A stretch of DNA of 64,000 bases, taken from Euborellia annulipes (lineage: Eukaryota > Arthropoda > Insecta > Dermaptera > Anisolabididae). The position numbers and the translations under genes were made by a program. Positions 1-13,300 of the stretch are shown here, in pieces. The stretch's first letter is position 1. Each line of letters starts with the position of its first letter. Where the stretch lies: NCBI GenBank assembly GCA_023213315.1, contig JAKCPI010005462.1, positions 1 through 64,000 of the forward strand, in the 5' to 3' direction. The notes below the pieces were generated by a model that saw only the letters and a program-made list of their open reading frames with translations, was not told the DNA's origin and ran no database searches.

Positions 1-299
1 GATATTCAATTAATTAATGTTAGAAATTTTTTTGCTACATCAGGGGTGTTGTGTGTTGTGACACAAATTCATTTGTTTATATTTACATGTTTTTTAATGA
101 CACCTGTATGCTTTTGTTTTGATTTTTCTTTCCAAAATTTACGAAAAATGTCGTTTTCTTCTGTGATTATTTCAAAAACTATTCAGTTTTCCCAAAAATA
201 TCAAAGAATAAAAACTTTTTAAAATTGAGTATTTTATCATAATATATCAAAAAAATTGAAAATTTCAAAATTTTTGAAAAAACTTATTAGGTAAAGTAC

Positions 300-480
300 T
301 ACTTCCAAGTGACGTATTTACTCCAAAAGTTGACCGAAATCTACAATTTTAGTGTAAGTAGCATATACCAAATCTCATCGATCTAGCTGCTTTGGTTTTG
401 AAGCAATCGTGTTCACACACACACACCCAGTCGTAATTCCAAAAATTCCAAAAAGACCTAAAGTCTAGGGGAAGTCATTC
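300..480 (-). repeat. diverged family-A-like interspersed repeat (family F)
   Basis: Read on the minus strand it has (GT)n, then GTGAACACGATTGCTTCAAA, AGCTAGATCGATGAGATTTG, a CGGTCAACTTTTGGAGTAA stretch and AGTACTTTACC. The order and spacing follow the (GTCT)n-GTGAACA...GAGCTAGG..TTGAAATTT...AGTACTTTACTGATG layout of family A, but identity is low, so this is an older relative. A second piece lies at 40150-40262. Confidence 0.55.
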
Positions 481-695
481 CCATATTTTTCTATTAAAAT
501 ATAATATAATTAAGGACGAAGACAATTTTTAATTCTTCAGGCTATTATTATTTCAATTTTTTCTAATCTTAATCTCTATTTTTTATTTATTACCATTTAA
601 TTTATATAGTTTATATTTTCTTTGCAGATTTCTTCTTGTTTTATTACATCAGCTATCTAAAAATGTGTCATCTTTCCTCACCATTATTATTCCAG

Positions 696-733
696 CTTTG
701 CGGGATCGCTTCTCCTAAATCGCCTATCGAAAT
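696..733 (+). other. possible 38-nt microexon
   Basis: A pyrimidine-rich stretch ending TTATTATTCCAG is followed by 38 nt of about 50 percent GC and then GTGAGT. Both splice signals look good on the plus strand and the stretch is GC-rich relative to its flanks. Two of three frames are open. No partner exon is recognisable on this strand, and it lies inside the prickle intron on the opposite strand, so it may be fortuitous. Confidence 0.2.
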
Positions 734-941
734 GTGAGTTTTTTTTTAAATACCTGCTATTTCTTTTTTTTTTTACTATCCATTTATTTTGCATCCTATT
801 TTGCTAAAATTTTCTTAATTATTTTGGATGTCAAGATGTTTCCTCTGTTTTTTTTTTTTGTTTTTTTTAAACAAATATTGTCATTTGGATATGTTTTCGA
901 CTTCTCCTAGTGATGTGTGTTTTAACAATTGATTGTTGTTG

Positions 942-1201
942 GTTAAATGACATTTCTTAAATAAAAACACACTTTTTTCCCATTCACACTTACATTCACA
1001 CACGCATACCTACAGTCTTTTCGGCAACTTAGGCCATTTAAAACTTTAAATTTATCTATTGGGGGTCCAGGCATTCTTATTTAAGCCATTTGGTATGACA
1101 AATAAAATCATCGGACTGCCTGGGATCCGAATCCACGACCCTTGGTATACAAGGCAGGCGAGCTACCCACTACGCCAAGCCCGAGGGCTGTTAAATGACA
1201 T
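942..1201 (-). mobile_element. full-length tRNA-derived SINE with 12-bp target duplication
   Basis: Element 954-1189 flanked by perfect copies of GTTAAATGACAT (942-953 and 1190-1201). On the minus strand it begins AGCCCTCGGGCTTGGCGTAG (box A-like), has a box B-like GGATTCGGATCCC, a central AAATGGCTTAAATAAGAATG, and a 3' region GGCCTAAGTTGCCGAAAAGA followed by GTGTGAATGGG and an A-rich tail. It is the reference copy of this SINE in the window and defines the unit at about 236 bp. The 63-codon ORF across it is not a gene. Confidence 0.9.
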
Positions 1202-2590
1202 ACTAGGGCATATATTAGGGTTAATATTGTTTTACTATACGTACAGATAATAATTTTTTTTTTTTATAAATTATTTGACAAAATAAATGACCCTCTACCG
1301 AATTTAATCATAAACTTGTTTGGATTCAGTGTGTGTCAATATTAACTTTAAAGCACCCGTGCCTTTTCTTATGTGAATATTCAAAAAAAAAAAAAAAAAT
1401 AAAATAAAATAAAATAAAAATAAAAAACAATGAAATAATCACACGGGGGAATGCATGCGGGTGCTTTAATATTGACCCTCACTGTACAGTTTTAGGCTTT
1501 GCATCAAAAAAATTTGTATAAATTTCGCTTCTTATTATTCATTGATTCAAATCGTCATATTTGAGTCTATTCCAAAAACCTTGTTAGTATTTCTGCCATA
1601 ATCAGATACATAACCCAATGCAGTATATTTAATTCAGCCGAGACTCCAAAATTCAACGCACCTTTTAATTTTTGTATGTATCCCCATATCGAGCTGACAT
1701 CTATTGAATGTGAAATGACCTCGATGCTTTCCCGCATTCAGAAGTAACACCCATCATAGGATTGTGTTGTTTGGAAGAACCTTTCACAAGGACGAATTTT
1801 TTTCATAGTAGGCCTACCTCTTTATATATATATATCTTAACATCATTTAATCAAAACTCATGAATATTTGGCCCATTACTTTATAACTCACTCGGGATGG
1901 AGGGATATCACAATTTATGAGCCGAAACCAGCCAGAGATCTTCCCCACATCCCACACGCTAATCCCCATCATTTTTTTGATTATAAATAAGACAAGCATT
2001 GAAAGTTAATCGATCCCTCTAAAAACTAATCAAAAGACACACGCGAACCATCAAAACAGGTGGTTGTTTTAGTTATAGCAAGTCAAAACCTTATCAATAT
2101 CATTGGCTATTAAAAATAAATAATGTTTTTATAGTGTAAATAAATGATACAAATAATTCTTTTATCAAAATTTCTTATAATTTTAATAGACTTACAAGTT
2201 GGTTGTTTAACTCTTTATGAGGCACTTAAAACCCTATTTTATCTTAGCCATAAAAAATGTCATATTTGATCCCAGCTAGGACAACTAGTTTTAAAGGTGA
2301 TTAACTGCCTACGTAGAGATTAGATTGAAGAATTAGGGCTTAGTGATGTTCAGATTTGGTTAGGATGCTCTTCATCATCATCTCTTTGATTTTCATAAAA
2401 TGAATCAATTAATAGCCTACATTAAAAAAAATAAGAATTTTTTCAGAGGGTTGAATTTTACAAGTTAATAAAAATTTAGATACACCTAGATTTACCTACA
2501 GGAACTTTTAGAGAAAATTTCAAGTTATTTTGTTCTGATTAATAGATTTTTTGAAAGATGCTGATTTTATAACTGAAATAGTTGATGAGG

Positions 2591-2724
2591 AAATAAAAAG
2601 AATAGCAGCTATTGATTATTTCATTTATTAAGGCCCACTAGGCTGAAGATTCGGTCTTGATTAAGACCATCTTCAGAGCCCACAAGCTCTTTCTTTTGTT
2701 GGCCTGGGTATTCTTTTTATTTTA
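2591..2724. repeat. palindromic MITE-like repeat
   Basis: The ends AAATAAAAAGAATA and TATTCTTTTTATTT are inverted copies. Inside lies a hairpin, CTGAAGATTCGGTCTT-GATT-AAGACCATCTTCAG. No protein-coding capacity. Confidence 0.6.
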
Positions 2725-5273
2725 CCATTTTCATTTTACAAAAAATATTCTATTGGCCGCCAATTAAATTATTTTTTTGTATTTATCGGATCAATTCAAA
2801 ATTATCTGGACAGATTTTGTTGAATTTTCTTTTCACTAGACGACAACGGAACTATTTGCATGATTTTTAAAGAAAGTTGATATTTGGCCTCACCAATAAA
2901 TAACACTCACAGCTTTGTTAGAGAAATTTGTTTCTTATTTAGGACTTGACTTTTTTAGGGGTTGCTTAACCAGTAGATTAAAACAAAAACTGAATTGAGA
3001 GAATAAATATCAAAGTATTCTGAAGGTAATAATAATTATTTAAATTTTACAAAATTTGATATTTTACGGGGGGGGGGGGGGGGCTTGCAACCCGATCAGA
3101 GCAACATCCAGACAAGCAATGGTGTGGCGCCAAGGAATCAGCCTTTTGAAAGTCCCCTGGTAGCTATGAGTATAATTTTAAATTAAATAAATATCTATTG
3201 AGTAAACCTCAACAACCGAAAGGGCAAAAACATTTTTTTTTTTAATTATAACATCCCTTAAACAAATAAACATTCCAAAACATTAATTATTATTATCGCA
3301 AATAAATAAATAAAAGTTTTTATTTATTCCAGAAAATAATACTTCAAATTTATTTATCCCTTAGGCCACAAATGGTTAGCATCTTTATTGGGCAAAACCT
3401 GTTGTTTTTCTTTTTCTTTTTTATACCTCGCTCTCTTTCAAAGTAAATGAAGCAATTTGTGTAGTCTGGTATTAGAAAAGGATTAAGGACTTTTCATTAT
3501 ATTTTATTGACTTTACTTTTACTTTCCTGATGGATTGTTTTTAATAGAGTGACGAACCTTTAATAAGAACCATAGCTGCTTATTCCAATATTGAAAAAAA
3601 AGTGATGTAGATAATTTCTTATTGAAGGAACTAGCGAACTCTCTCTGGAAATCGTGACGATTCATTAATAGACTTTTTGGTTAATTGCTCCAGTGCTCCT
3701 CTCCATGGAACTACTGTTAATAATTATGCATTCATGGTTTGAGAAGCTCTGCAACAATTAATCAAAAAATTATTAATGAATTGGTTATTTGTTTTGCCTC
3801 CTAACTTCAAGCAAGTTAGTTCTTTTTTATTCCAATCTAACTGCTATCTATCCATATTAAAAACTAAAATATTTTCGCATCCCAGGATACATAATTCTAT
3901 GTAATGAACGGCTTCATTTCTTTTGTTCTTTTATCAGTATGCTTTTTTTTAAATTATTTCTTTTCCCGATAGAATATAATTCCACCCTCATACTAATGTT
4001 GAATAATAAACAAGAGGCTTGCTTAATAAAAGTAGAATTAAAAGCTTTTTTTTAAATATTTGTATTTCCAACAGGATCGCATAAACGGGATTTCCTTAAG
4101 CCGTTTTCTACTTTCAGATTATTCGTTAAATGATTAGCCATTGAATTAATTAAATACTCTATTTAATACTTTCTAACGATACCTGGATTTCTGATATAAT
4201 TAATTAACTTATAATTTTAAATGAATGAGTGTGAAATCTTCCAAGTCAGAAAGAAGATTGATGACCTCTTTTCTTTTCATAATGTCTCTCAATTTGCGTT
4301 TTTTTCTTAGACAAGAAACTAATTCCTCTCGGCGATTTAATGATATTTTTTTTTGTATATCAAGTCTCATAGCTTCAAGCAAAAAAGAATTAAACCAATA
4401 AAAATACACCTGATTAATGTTAATTGATATTTTATGACACTATATTTTGCAATCTGACAAATTTTAGTAACAAATTGTGAGGGTCATATTGTTTATTAGT
4501 CCAATTAAAAAAATAAAAATTTCAGGTATATTTTTAACCTTAAGAAGATAAAGGTCTCAGGACAATATTATTTGCATTGAAATTGCTAGTCAAACTGTCC
4601 ACAGTTTAATTTTATCACCTGGAAGTGACCTCCATTTATTTGAACATTCGACTGTTGTCTTAAAAAAAAAAAAAAACTAGTATAAAATTTCAGGTTCGTT
4701 AGTTGTTATTAAATTTATTCATTCATAAATAAAAATCTGGAGTGGTTTTGAAAACGATACTGTCTTAAATAAAATTAGAAAAAAAAAAAAAAAAATAGGT
4801 CAAGGCAAAAAGAGTAAACCATAAAAATTCTATGTTGAGGGTGGGGCTTTTAAAAATACTCTTCTACATGTAGAAGAAACAGATTTATATCAATTATTCT
4901 CTTCAAATTCCAAATTTATTTATCTGTAATGATATTATTGATAATATATATATACGGATATTCTGTTGTCTCCATATCCTGAATTAGTTAAAAGTGTCAG
5001 ACGAATTTCCTACAGTATTTTATTTCTTCCAGACAAATACCCGTGTGTAATTGTGATAATTCTCATTTCAATAACTGCTTTCCAATTAATATAATAATAA
5101 TAATATTATTATTTATATAAGGATGGATTGGCTCGATGATTGGCAGTGGGAAAAAATTACAATATTGTAATTTTAAATAAGTTTATACCTTATATTTCAA
5201 AGGCATAATAAGCTCTTCTTCATCTCAAAATTATAAGCTACAAAGGCCTATTTTTATTTAATTAACGGTATGT

Positions 5274-5473
5274 TAATAAGGCAGGGCCGGAACTACGAGA
5301 TTTTTTAGGGGGCAAAATTTAATTTGCCGCCCCCTTCTTAAAATTTTCTATACAAAATTCATATCATTTTACCTTTTTTTAAGTAAATCTTTCTTTAATT
5401 GCCGCCCCCTGATATCTGCCGCCCGGGGCACATGCACCCACTGCCCCCCCCTGGATCCGGCCCTGTAATAAGG
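5274..5473. mobile_element. hAT-type MITE, 8-bp duplication TAATAAGG
   Basis: Element 5282-5465 (184 bp). Its ends CAGGGCCGGA / TCCGGCCCTG are inverted repeats, and perfect TAATAAGG copies flank it at 5274-5281 and 5466-5473. An 8-bp duplication with CAGGG ends is the hAT superfamily signature. GGGGGC and GCCGCCCCC runs sit just inside the ends. No transposase. Confidence 0.92.
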
Positions 5474-6826
5474 TGTTATAAAAAATTTTAGAAAAAACCC
5501 ATCTGGGTCTTCTTATAGAGTCTGATCTGTCTTATTTTTTTTCATCATTTTGAAATTACGACACAAATTTGGATTTTTCAATTTTTTAAATTCTAGTCTC
5601 TTATATAAGAAAAAGTTTTTTTATAACACTTTGGTAACAATCTCTCTATTAAAATTAGGTCTATGTGCAATTTTAAATGATTATTCATAATCTCTGATGA
5701 AGAAGAGCATGTCTTCTAAATAATGTTATAAGAAATAAACTCATTTAAAATTAAAACATTGTAATTTTTACACTGAAGTCATTTAAAATTAGTAATTTTT
5801 TCCTACTGCATTATCTCACTCCGCCTACGAATTCCGAAAACGGCCTGACTATAATTATAATTATTGAACGAAATCCCCGAATGGAGATAATGGTTTAAAA
5901 TAAAAAAAATGTTATAAATGACCACTAAACATTACTAAAAAGATAATTAAATATGATAAAAACCTATTCAAATTAATAGACTTCTCTCTATTCGGGAATT
6001 CATTAATTTTTCAAATTTATTAACGTTTGACAAGGATGCAAATAATTAAAAAAAAAAAAAAAATTGATGAGAAAAAATGCATGATTCGTCAACTAGTTTT
6101 TTTTTTTTTTTTACTTTTAGATGAAAATTTATGATTTAACTTATCCAAAGGAGTTGTTCCAAATTATGGTACTTGAACCTGAATGGTATGAGAACCCAAA
6201 AGAAGTGAGGGAAAGAGAGAGAGATTCATGTTTCATAAAATTAGACATTAATAGGGCCATAAATTTGGAAGTTGGGAAAAATGAATATTATCTAGATTTG
6301 CTCTAAATTTTTCTCTCTGATATAAAATTCCTTTAAATAATATGGATAAACATTTATAGACCTGTTGCGACACCTCAAAGATATATTTGTATATATATTT
6401 AAAAAATGACAGCCCCGGAAAAAGAATTTTTTAAAATCAAATTTACGATTCCATTTTTTTTTCTCTTACTCAATTATAGTTTAACGAATAAAAATTTAAT
6501 TATATATATTTTTTTTTTATTTAAACGATAACATTAATTAAGATGTTATTTTGGGTGAATAAAAAAAAGTTAAATAAATAACGATATATGTCTTGATCAA
6601 CAAATGATAGGTTTTCATTAGATAGGTTGTAAAGAAAAGTTTATTTATTTTTTAGGTGTTGAAAAAAAACGAAGTTCATTACACCCAAGAAAAGGTTTTT
6701 TACATAGAATTTCTTGACATAAAAATTTTATAATCTATTTAATTAAGAAAGATGGGTTTAAAAAAAAAATTATAAAAGGTCTAGAGAGAATCCATACTTC
6801 AGATATACCTTCTATTGAAATAAGAC

Positions 6827-7015
6827 TAAAGCCCTGTAGTTAGGCAGCCCAAGTGGCACTAAAGCTTTCTTGTCTGTGTGAGACACCTTTTTCAAAACAG
6901 ACTATAGGCCGAACGACGCTTTTTAACAAAAAACTGCTTTGAAAAACGTATTTCTCACACAGACAAGAAAACTTGTGTGCGTGTGTCATTTGGGGTGCCT
7001 AACTACCGGGCTCTA
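6827..7015. mobile_element. 185-bp MITE with 30-bp inverted repeats and TA flanks
   Basis: Element 6829-7013 begins AAGCCCTGTAGTTAGGCAGC and ends with the near-inverse TGCCTAACTACCGGGCTC. Subterminal CTTGTCTGTGTGAGA and its inverse TCTCACACAGACAAG extend the palindrome. TA on both sides suggests a Tc1/mariner-type target, although TA is common in this AT-rich DNA. Confidence 0.8.
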
Positions 7016-8292
7016 GTTTCAATACTATTGCAATAGATGGAACAATATTTACAAAAATAAAAACTAAGATATTTTAATTTGTTTAAAATAGAAGGGGTAG
7101 ATAAATTAATTGATAAATAGTAATAAAAATTATAAAATTTAGGGCAACGAACCTGAACTGAACTGAAAGCCGAAAAAATATTTATTTTGGCGGAACAAAA
7201 ACGGGAGGCACGGCAATTCTTTTTATTCTGATCCAGAACAAAAATCGGATAAAAAAATAGCTATACCTTGATACTGTAAAATTTAAAAAAAATTTAACCA
7301 TTCAGTATGAGAATCTAGTGTCCTTAGATCATGAAACAAGAGCTTTGTCTCTACTCTAAACAAGAGGAGTTAGAATTAAAGTTAAATTATTATCATACAA
7401 AGTTTTTTATCATTCTCACTACACAAATAATAAATAGTAGCTATCGTTTTAATTGGTTATTATTCCTTTTTTTTAAAGAGATAAGAAAGTAAGAAGTGAA
7501 ATATCTGATTTCATGTTAAAGAGTTTTTTATGTTTCGCAATAAAAAATAAAATATTTTACATTGCAAAAAGACAGATCTTACATACCCACCTATATCTCG
7601 ATATTATATGAAATAATAGGTTAAAAATAAAATTAAGAAGGCGTTTAATTTATTATTTAATTGATTAAAAAGACGGATTTATTATTAAAAAAAATCGCTT
7701 TTATCTTAAATTGGATATTTCGTAATACCTTAAGTACGAAAAAGGTAAGATGACACTTTTCATCATAAGAAAATATACGATCTGTTTATTTTTTTTTGGT
7801 CTGTCCCATAACTTCTCTTTAAAAACAACGGCGTCGACATTATGGTTAGTTTATGTAAAGTTGTTCCGAAAAGGGAAGAACTAGCCAATTAAAAGGAAAG
7901 TAAATCAATATAATAAAGGAAATGACCCATTTGTTGTCCCTCTAATTTGCCAGTGGTTTATGTTATTGACATTTTAGTTAGTTTATTCACTTTTACCTAC
8001 TTAAAAAGGAGAAATCTATTAAAGATATTTAGATTTTATGAGTTTATTACAAATAAGTAAAAATTTCATTAAGATTTCAACAAAAAACAAGCACTACGAA
8101 AATCAATTAGCGCCAAAGTATTGGGCATACTAAATATGAAGATATTTAATTATAAGAAATGTGTCGTATAATTGGCCATTGTAACTGACTGCTCAAAAGG
8201 GATGCGATTACAAATTCCTACTTATGGATTCTTTTAGAAACTTATAAATATTAAGAAAATAGAATTTCTTTTTAAAAGGGATGTTATATTAC

Positions 8293-8527
8293 CTGATCAG
8301 GTCGAAGGCCAGGTGGTACCCAGGTATATTCCTCGAGGGCGCAACCGGAATCATCATCGCTCTGCGAATGCCTTTGGGGATCGAGAGGTCCAGGAGGAGG
8401 GCCCCCTTTGTCCATTACAGGGGGCGTGGGGGGCGGTGACATCGCCCCCGAAGACGAGGCGATGGCGGCTACCGTCCCGGGGGCCGAATGGTCGTCACGG
8501 GGGCACCGGCAACTCCGGCACACCTTC
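8293..8527 (-). CDS. pk: prickle/spiny-legs, internal exon at the start of the PET domain
   Basis: This is a 235-nt exon of a Prickle homologue, a cytoplasmic core planar-cell-polarity protein with PET and LIM domains that works with Van Gogh at the cell cortex. Seen: the minus-strand frame stays open from an acceptor (TGTATTACAG, exon starts at 8527) to a donor (CAG|GTAATA, exon ends at 8293). It opens with one base completing a codon, then 78 full codons. Residues 1-13 ([13 protein letters not shown]) form a small Cys-rich CxxCxC...H motif. Residues 14-55 are a Pro/Gly/Ser-rich linker. Residues 56-73 read [18 protein letters not shown], followed by LRPDQ, the diagnostic start of the Prickle PET domain. 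The rest of PET and the LIM domains are not in the window. GC content is far above the surroundings, as expected of a conserved exon. There is no start codon here; the upstream exon must end in phase 2. The plus-strand ORF over it is a shadow. Confidence 0.95.
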
Positions 8528-8562
8528 CTGTAATACACAAAAATTCCTTCGTATTAATTTGC

Positions 8563-9145
8563 TGGCTTAAAATAATAGCTATTCAGGTCTATTTTCTAAG
8601 TAAAAACGTTAACTTTTAAAATCTGAAATCAGCGTTAATTCATTAAATCACTTCTTTGCCTCAAATTCCTATTCTGTAAGCAAAAACTTTAACGCCAACG
8701 CGTTAACATTTAGTCAAGTGTTAAAAATTAATGTCATGTCCAGGAGGTGCCTTTAATATTTTAACCCCGTATTTAATGCACAAAAATGGAATCTTTAACC
8801 TAAAAAATAAGGTTATCATTTTGGCAGCTTTGACATTGTTAACGTCGTTGTTAAAACTTTGTTTAGGGAATAGCATTTTTAATGCTGGTGTGTCAAATAG
8901 GCCTACTAGATTGAAAATAACAAATCAAGTTAGTAATGCGCATGCGCGAGAGGTTATCGAGGGATGTAAATCACGAACAAGCTGAAAACATAGCTATCTT
9001 CCTATGAATCGTTAACATTTGATGCTAATAAGTAAAATGTTAACGTCGCTGTTAAAACTTGGTTTAGAGAATAGCTTTTTTTAACGCTGATGTTATTACT
9101 TTATTTTTTGATGTTCAATTTTAACGCTTGTTTTTAGAGAATATA
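8563..9145. repeat. degenerate inverted/direct repeat cluster rich in TTAACG
   Basis: A block containing GTTAAAACTTTGTTTAGGGA at about 8850 and GTTAAAACTTGGTTTAGAGA at about 9050, each followed by an AATAGC...TTTTAA/TTAACGCTG segment. Inverted versions (CTATTTTCTAAG...GTTAAC) lie at about 8590. It looks like an old palindromic transposon. The 84-codon plus-strand ORF inside it (8731-8985) has no recognisable product. Confidence 0.45.
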
Positions 9146-10238
9146 TTTTAAAAATTTCGGGCAAAATAAAATTGTATCTCTCACTGCGTCATAGTACCCT
9201 TGACTCTTCAATAAGTGAATAAATAAATGAATGAAAACTTTTTAAATTGGATAAAAGTTTCTAAACTTTTTAAAATGATGTAAATTCACAGATAAAATCA
9301 AACATACACTCACAAAGACATTTTCTTTCAATGATAATTAATCATCTCTTTTCTCAAAAGTTTTTTTTTTTATTATAATATTATTTACTTAAATATACAT
9401 ACAACTGTTCATTATTCTTTATCTTTGTATTTTTCTCTGCATGGATAAGAATAACACATTAATTAATTAATAATAAACCGTTAATGAAAAAGAAATTTTT
9501 TTAATGTAAATTTAAAAATACCTATGTCTTATGTTTTAATGAAGAAAAGATTAAAAAGTTAACAAGCATTTATTACTTGAAATTAAACAAATGATTTTAT
9601 TATTTTATAGTAGGTTTGCTTCCCTTTGCAAAGAATTTAGGCCACCTGATAAATTCAATCAGCTGATTCTCTTCAATAAAATATGTCCTCTGACCTTTTC
9701 TTTTTTTTTCCATTTACCTGAGGGAGAGACCGACCTGAACGATACCTGACCAATCTGCTTCGTTTAGCAGGAAGGAGAAAAATATTTCTCAGTTAACTTA
9801 TTTGGAAATCAGTTTATAAAATTTACGGTTCTTATACAAAAGATGATAATAATAGAAAATTCAATATTCTAAATTTAGTATTAAAATAATGAACTATTAT
9901 ATTTCCAAGTTCAATATCGTCTTTTCTTCAGAGCTTCCTTTCGAAAATAGAGATAGAACAATTTTGAACAAAATATTTTAATTACGGAATTGATTCTCTT
10001 CATTTAGAAATAGACCCCAGGTTTTGCATATTTAGCTTTCTTCATCCATTATTATTGAGAATGTAAAATTTTTTTTGACATAAGAGCTTTTAAACATTTT
10101 ATATACGCATTAATTAATAAAATGAATCCATCTCCACTCCTTTGTTAGGCCTTTGGTTGGTCCCATCAGCTTGTTCAGCCAGACTTATTCTCATCAAACC
10201 ATTGACATAGAAAGGTGTTAAGTTAGAAGAAAGCTTAC

Positions 10239-10304
10239 CTTCGGCTAGGACCTTCTTTTTTCTCTATATATAGCTCCAGAAGCCTAGAGATTACATTTGT
10301 TTTT
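10239..10304 (-). CDS. candidate 66-nt cassette exon in the prickle intron
   Basis: On the minus strand a pyrimidine-rich acceptor (TTTTTTTATTAG, with a CTAAT branch-like motif just upstream) is followed by 66 nt and a good donor (CGAAG|GTAAGC). The length is a multiple of three. In the frame set by the sple donor (phase 2) it is open through all 22 codons and leaves the phase unchanged, so it could be included or skipped between the sple and PET exons. The predicted residues are basic and unremarkable. AT content is like the background, so chance is a serious alternative. Confidence 0.22.
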
Positions 10305-13300
10305 CTAATAAAAAAATTAGAATTTTTTTTTTTGTATTAATATCAAGAACAAAAAACGTTCGTGCGGTCCATTGCTGTTTCTTTTAATATTTCTTAAGGA
10401 CTTTCGCCATATAGCTAGCGGATTAAATAAGAAAAAAATCATTTTTTGAAACCAAACAGTATTAACTTTTAATTTCACTCGTCTTTTAGTACTAATAGTA
10501 TTCCAGTTTTTTTATTTTTTTAAATTAAAATTTCAAAGTTCATTCATTATAATTAGATTATAACAATACACTTTTTTCTGGTTTTAAATCATTTATTTAT
10601 TAATATACACAAAACACAAACAGACATGAATATCATTTACAACATGTTTTTAAAAGATGTTTATAAGATATTTATCCGGAGTTCAGTCTTTTAGAATTCT
10701 GATGAGAATGAATGAAGATTTAAAGAACTTTTAAATGATATTTATTCCTGTTTTTTTTTTCTTGTTAAAGAGAAACAGTTGTCACGAAAGTGACAAAAAA
10801 AGGATTAAATGAAGTAGATACCTATCTATTCAAGTTTTAAGAATGAGGAAGAGAATGTAAAATTTTATAATATATGATAAGAAGAGATTATATTCCATAA
10901 TATATAACTGCTGCATTATTATATAAAATAAACCAAACATCATCTCTAAGAATAAACACCTGAATGGAGTTTTGTACATCGATCAACTTTTAGTACAGAT
11001 CCATTTTGATTTATTTCTTGAAAACGAAAAGGGATAAAGTGAGATCAGTGCAAAGACACTTCCCACTGACGGATTTTTACTATAATTTGATCAAGCAGAA
11101 ATTGAAATAATAATTATTCCATCAAATTTGTTCTCTACTATTCTCAGGCCGAAATCAGCTTAGACAGTAATTTCGTGTTCCATAGATTTGTTTTTGTTTT
11201 ATACTATTTAAACATATTAAATTATTTTAATTTTCTAAAAAAAAATTTTTTTGCCCCCCCCCCCCCCCTGATTCAAATTCGTTCCGGCGCCCCTGGATGT
11301 CTGGCAATCAGTAGGAATTTTAAAACGATGGTTTTTATTTTTAGATAGGACCTTCTAAAGATTACAAGAAATTTATTTTCGTTCTGAAATTAATTGTTGA
11401 ATCTACAATTTCTCTCAAAGGATATTCAAATTTATTAATTATGTCCTTGAATTAATTAAATAAAATTCAAAGAGAATAAAGGCAACAAATGTATTTGTGA
11501 GCCTAATTTAAACATAAAAAAAAAAAAAATTTAATTAAGTTTGCAAAAATGAAGGATTCCATAGATTTTTGAAGCTTAAAGAAATTTTATTTTCAGTTTT
11601 AAAGAAATTTTTCCTTTGTTGAAATAACAAATTCAGTTATGTTGCAAATAATTCAAAAAACCTATTTTATATTTTAATTAGCTGATAGAATAAGATCAAG
11701 TTAAAATTAATTAAGGAAAATAACATTCATTATATGCTAAGTGAAACAATATATCCCCGTGTGAGGTTTTGATTGTAATCTCAATTTAAAAAATCTTTTT
11801 TCTCAGTGAGCATTTATCACCTTTAAATTAATTATTTAAATTTATTTATGGGCTATTTTTTTGCGATTTATTTGAAAATAATTAATACCATATTTTGTCA
11901 TCAAATAAATCACTATATTTTAAGAAACGAAGTTTGGGAGAATATTTTTCATTTTTCCCATAATAAACAAACTCTCATAAATCTTATGTTAGTTTTCGTA
12001 AGCAATTGATATTGGTATTATCCAAAACTTTCATCGGATAATAAATATGAATATATAATGTTGTTTAGTAAATATTAATTTGTAATGGGGCGTAGTCCTT
12101 CTTTTTCTTTCTTCTATTGCGAAAAAATGAAGTCCTTTGAGATTAGTACGAAATAGCCGAATGAAAATAAACTATAGGCCTAAAGGAAATAAAATAAATA
12201 TAAATTCACGGTTGTCTGTTTTTACGTGTGTGGTTTTGTCACACAACAAAACCCCGTGCAAATAAACCCAGGTATGAAATTAAGATGTGAAATACTATAA
12301 TTAGATGTAAATTCTTTGATGCCGGTGACTAGAAATAATTTGTATAAAAGGTCTCTTTGACGGCATTATCACTTAAAGAAAAATTATTTAAATATTTTTT
12401 GATGAAATGATTCATCGTACCTTCTTTAAACATTCTGCATTTTTTTCTTGAAAAAAAAAAAAAAAAAGCCTTATTCATAATAATTTATTACATAAAAAAC
12501 TTAATAGGGTATTGTTTCCAGATATGCACATCTTTATTCTTAAACAATGTTTGTTTTAAAAAAGGATCTGTTAAGTCGTCAATTATTTATTTTTTTTTTT
12601 TACTCTTAGAGTAAGCTCTTCTCAATAAAATAGACAAGAGAGAATCTTTATTATTATGTAGTACTTCTGCTGTCTATCTGTCCTATCGTAATGAAATATT
12701 AAACAAAGTCAAGTTTGTCATTTATTAGTTGCCATTAAACAATAATAACTATCTTTTAGAGAAAGAATAATAGGTTACACATAGGTAGGGAAAAAACGAA
12801 TAATAAATAACTTTCGAACCCACGTCAGGACGAGAGGAATAATTAAAAATAGTTACTCCATTATGGGATTGATTTAAAAAAAAAAAAACTCGTACAAATT
12901 GTAATTTACAGATATGCCAAGCTTTAAAATACACTAGATAGGCCTAGTTTCTTCAAAAAATAATATATTGTCGTATATTTCATAAAACAGAAAAGAAGCT
13001 AGGTTGAAAGAAGATGAAGATAAGTGAATTGCATACATCTTCGTTTTTTTTTTTTTGTCTCAAATTAACCCTACAAGACAAAGGAATTCGTTTCTTCGAT
13101 AAATTGTATAAACTCTACTTATTAACATTATTTTATTACTCCTTTATATAATTGAATTAAGTGTTATTACCCGAAATTCAGCGTACGATGAATTGAGTAA
13201 CTTCAAATTTGGTTGCATTTTGTTAACAGAAATTTGATTAAATTTGTTTCTGATTTTGTTGTATGTTCATAAATCATTTAGCTTAGTTTTTCGCTTCTCC

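Larger units (their letters stand above)
1..8292 (-). other. prickle intron downstream of the PET exon (continues off the window)
   Basis: AT-rich intronic sequence beginning at the GTAATA donor at 8292. It holds a diverged family-A-like repeat (300-480), a full SINE (954-1189), a palindromic repeat (2591-2724), a 16-G run (3068-3083), an hAT MITE (5282-5465) and a TA-flanked MITE (6829-7013). I looked for the next Prickle exon (PET continuation, LYFS.., VPYVNSPGEK) on the minus strand and did not find it. The 61-codon plus-strand ORF at 6121-6306 looks fortuitous. Confidence 0.6.

Noticed and set aside
3068..3083. Long G run as a transposon end like the hAT MITEs
   Set aside because: No inverted partner or 8-bp duplication could be found around it.
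8313..8570. 85-codon plus-strand ORF over the GC-rich block at 8.3-8.5 kb
   Set aside because: Shadow of the prickle PET exon; the minus-strand frame has the family signature and splice sites.
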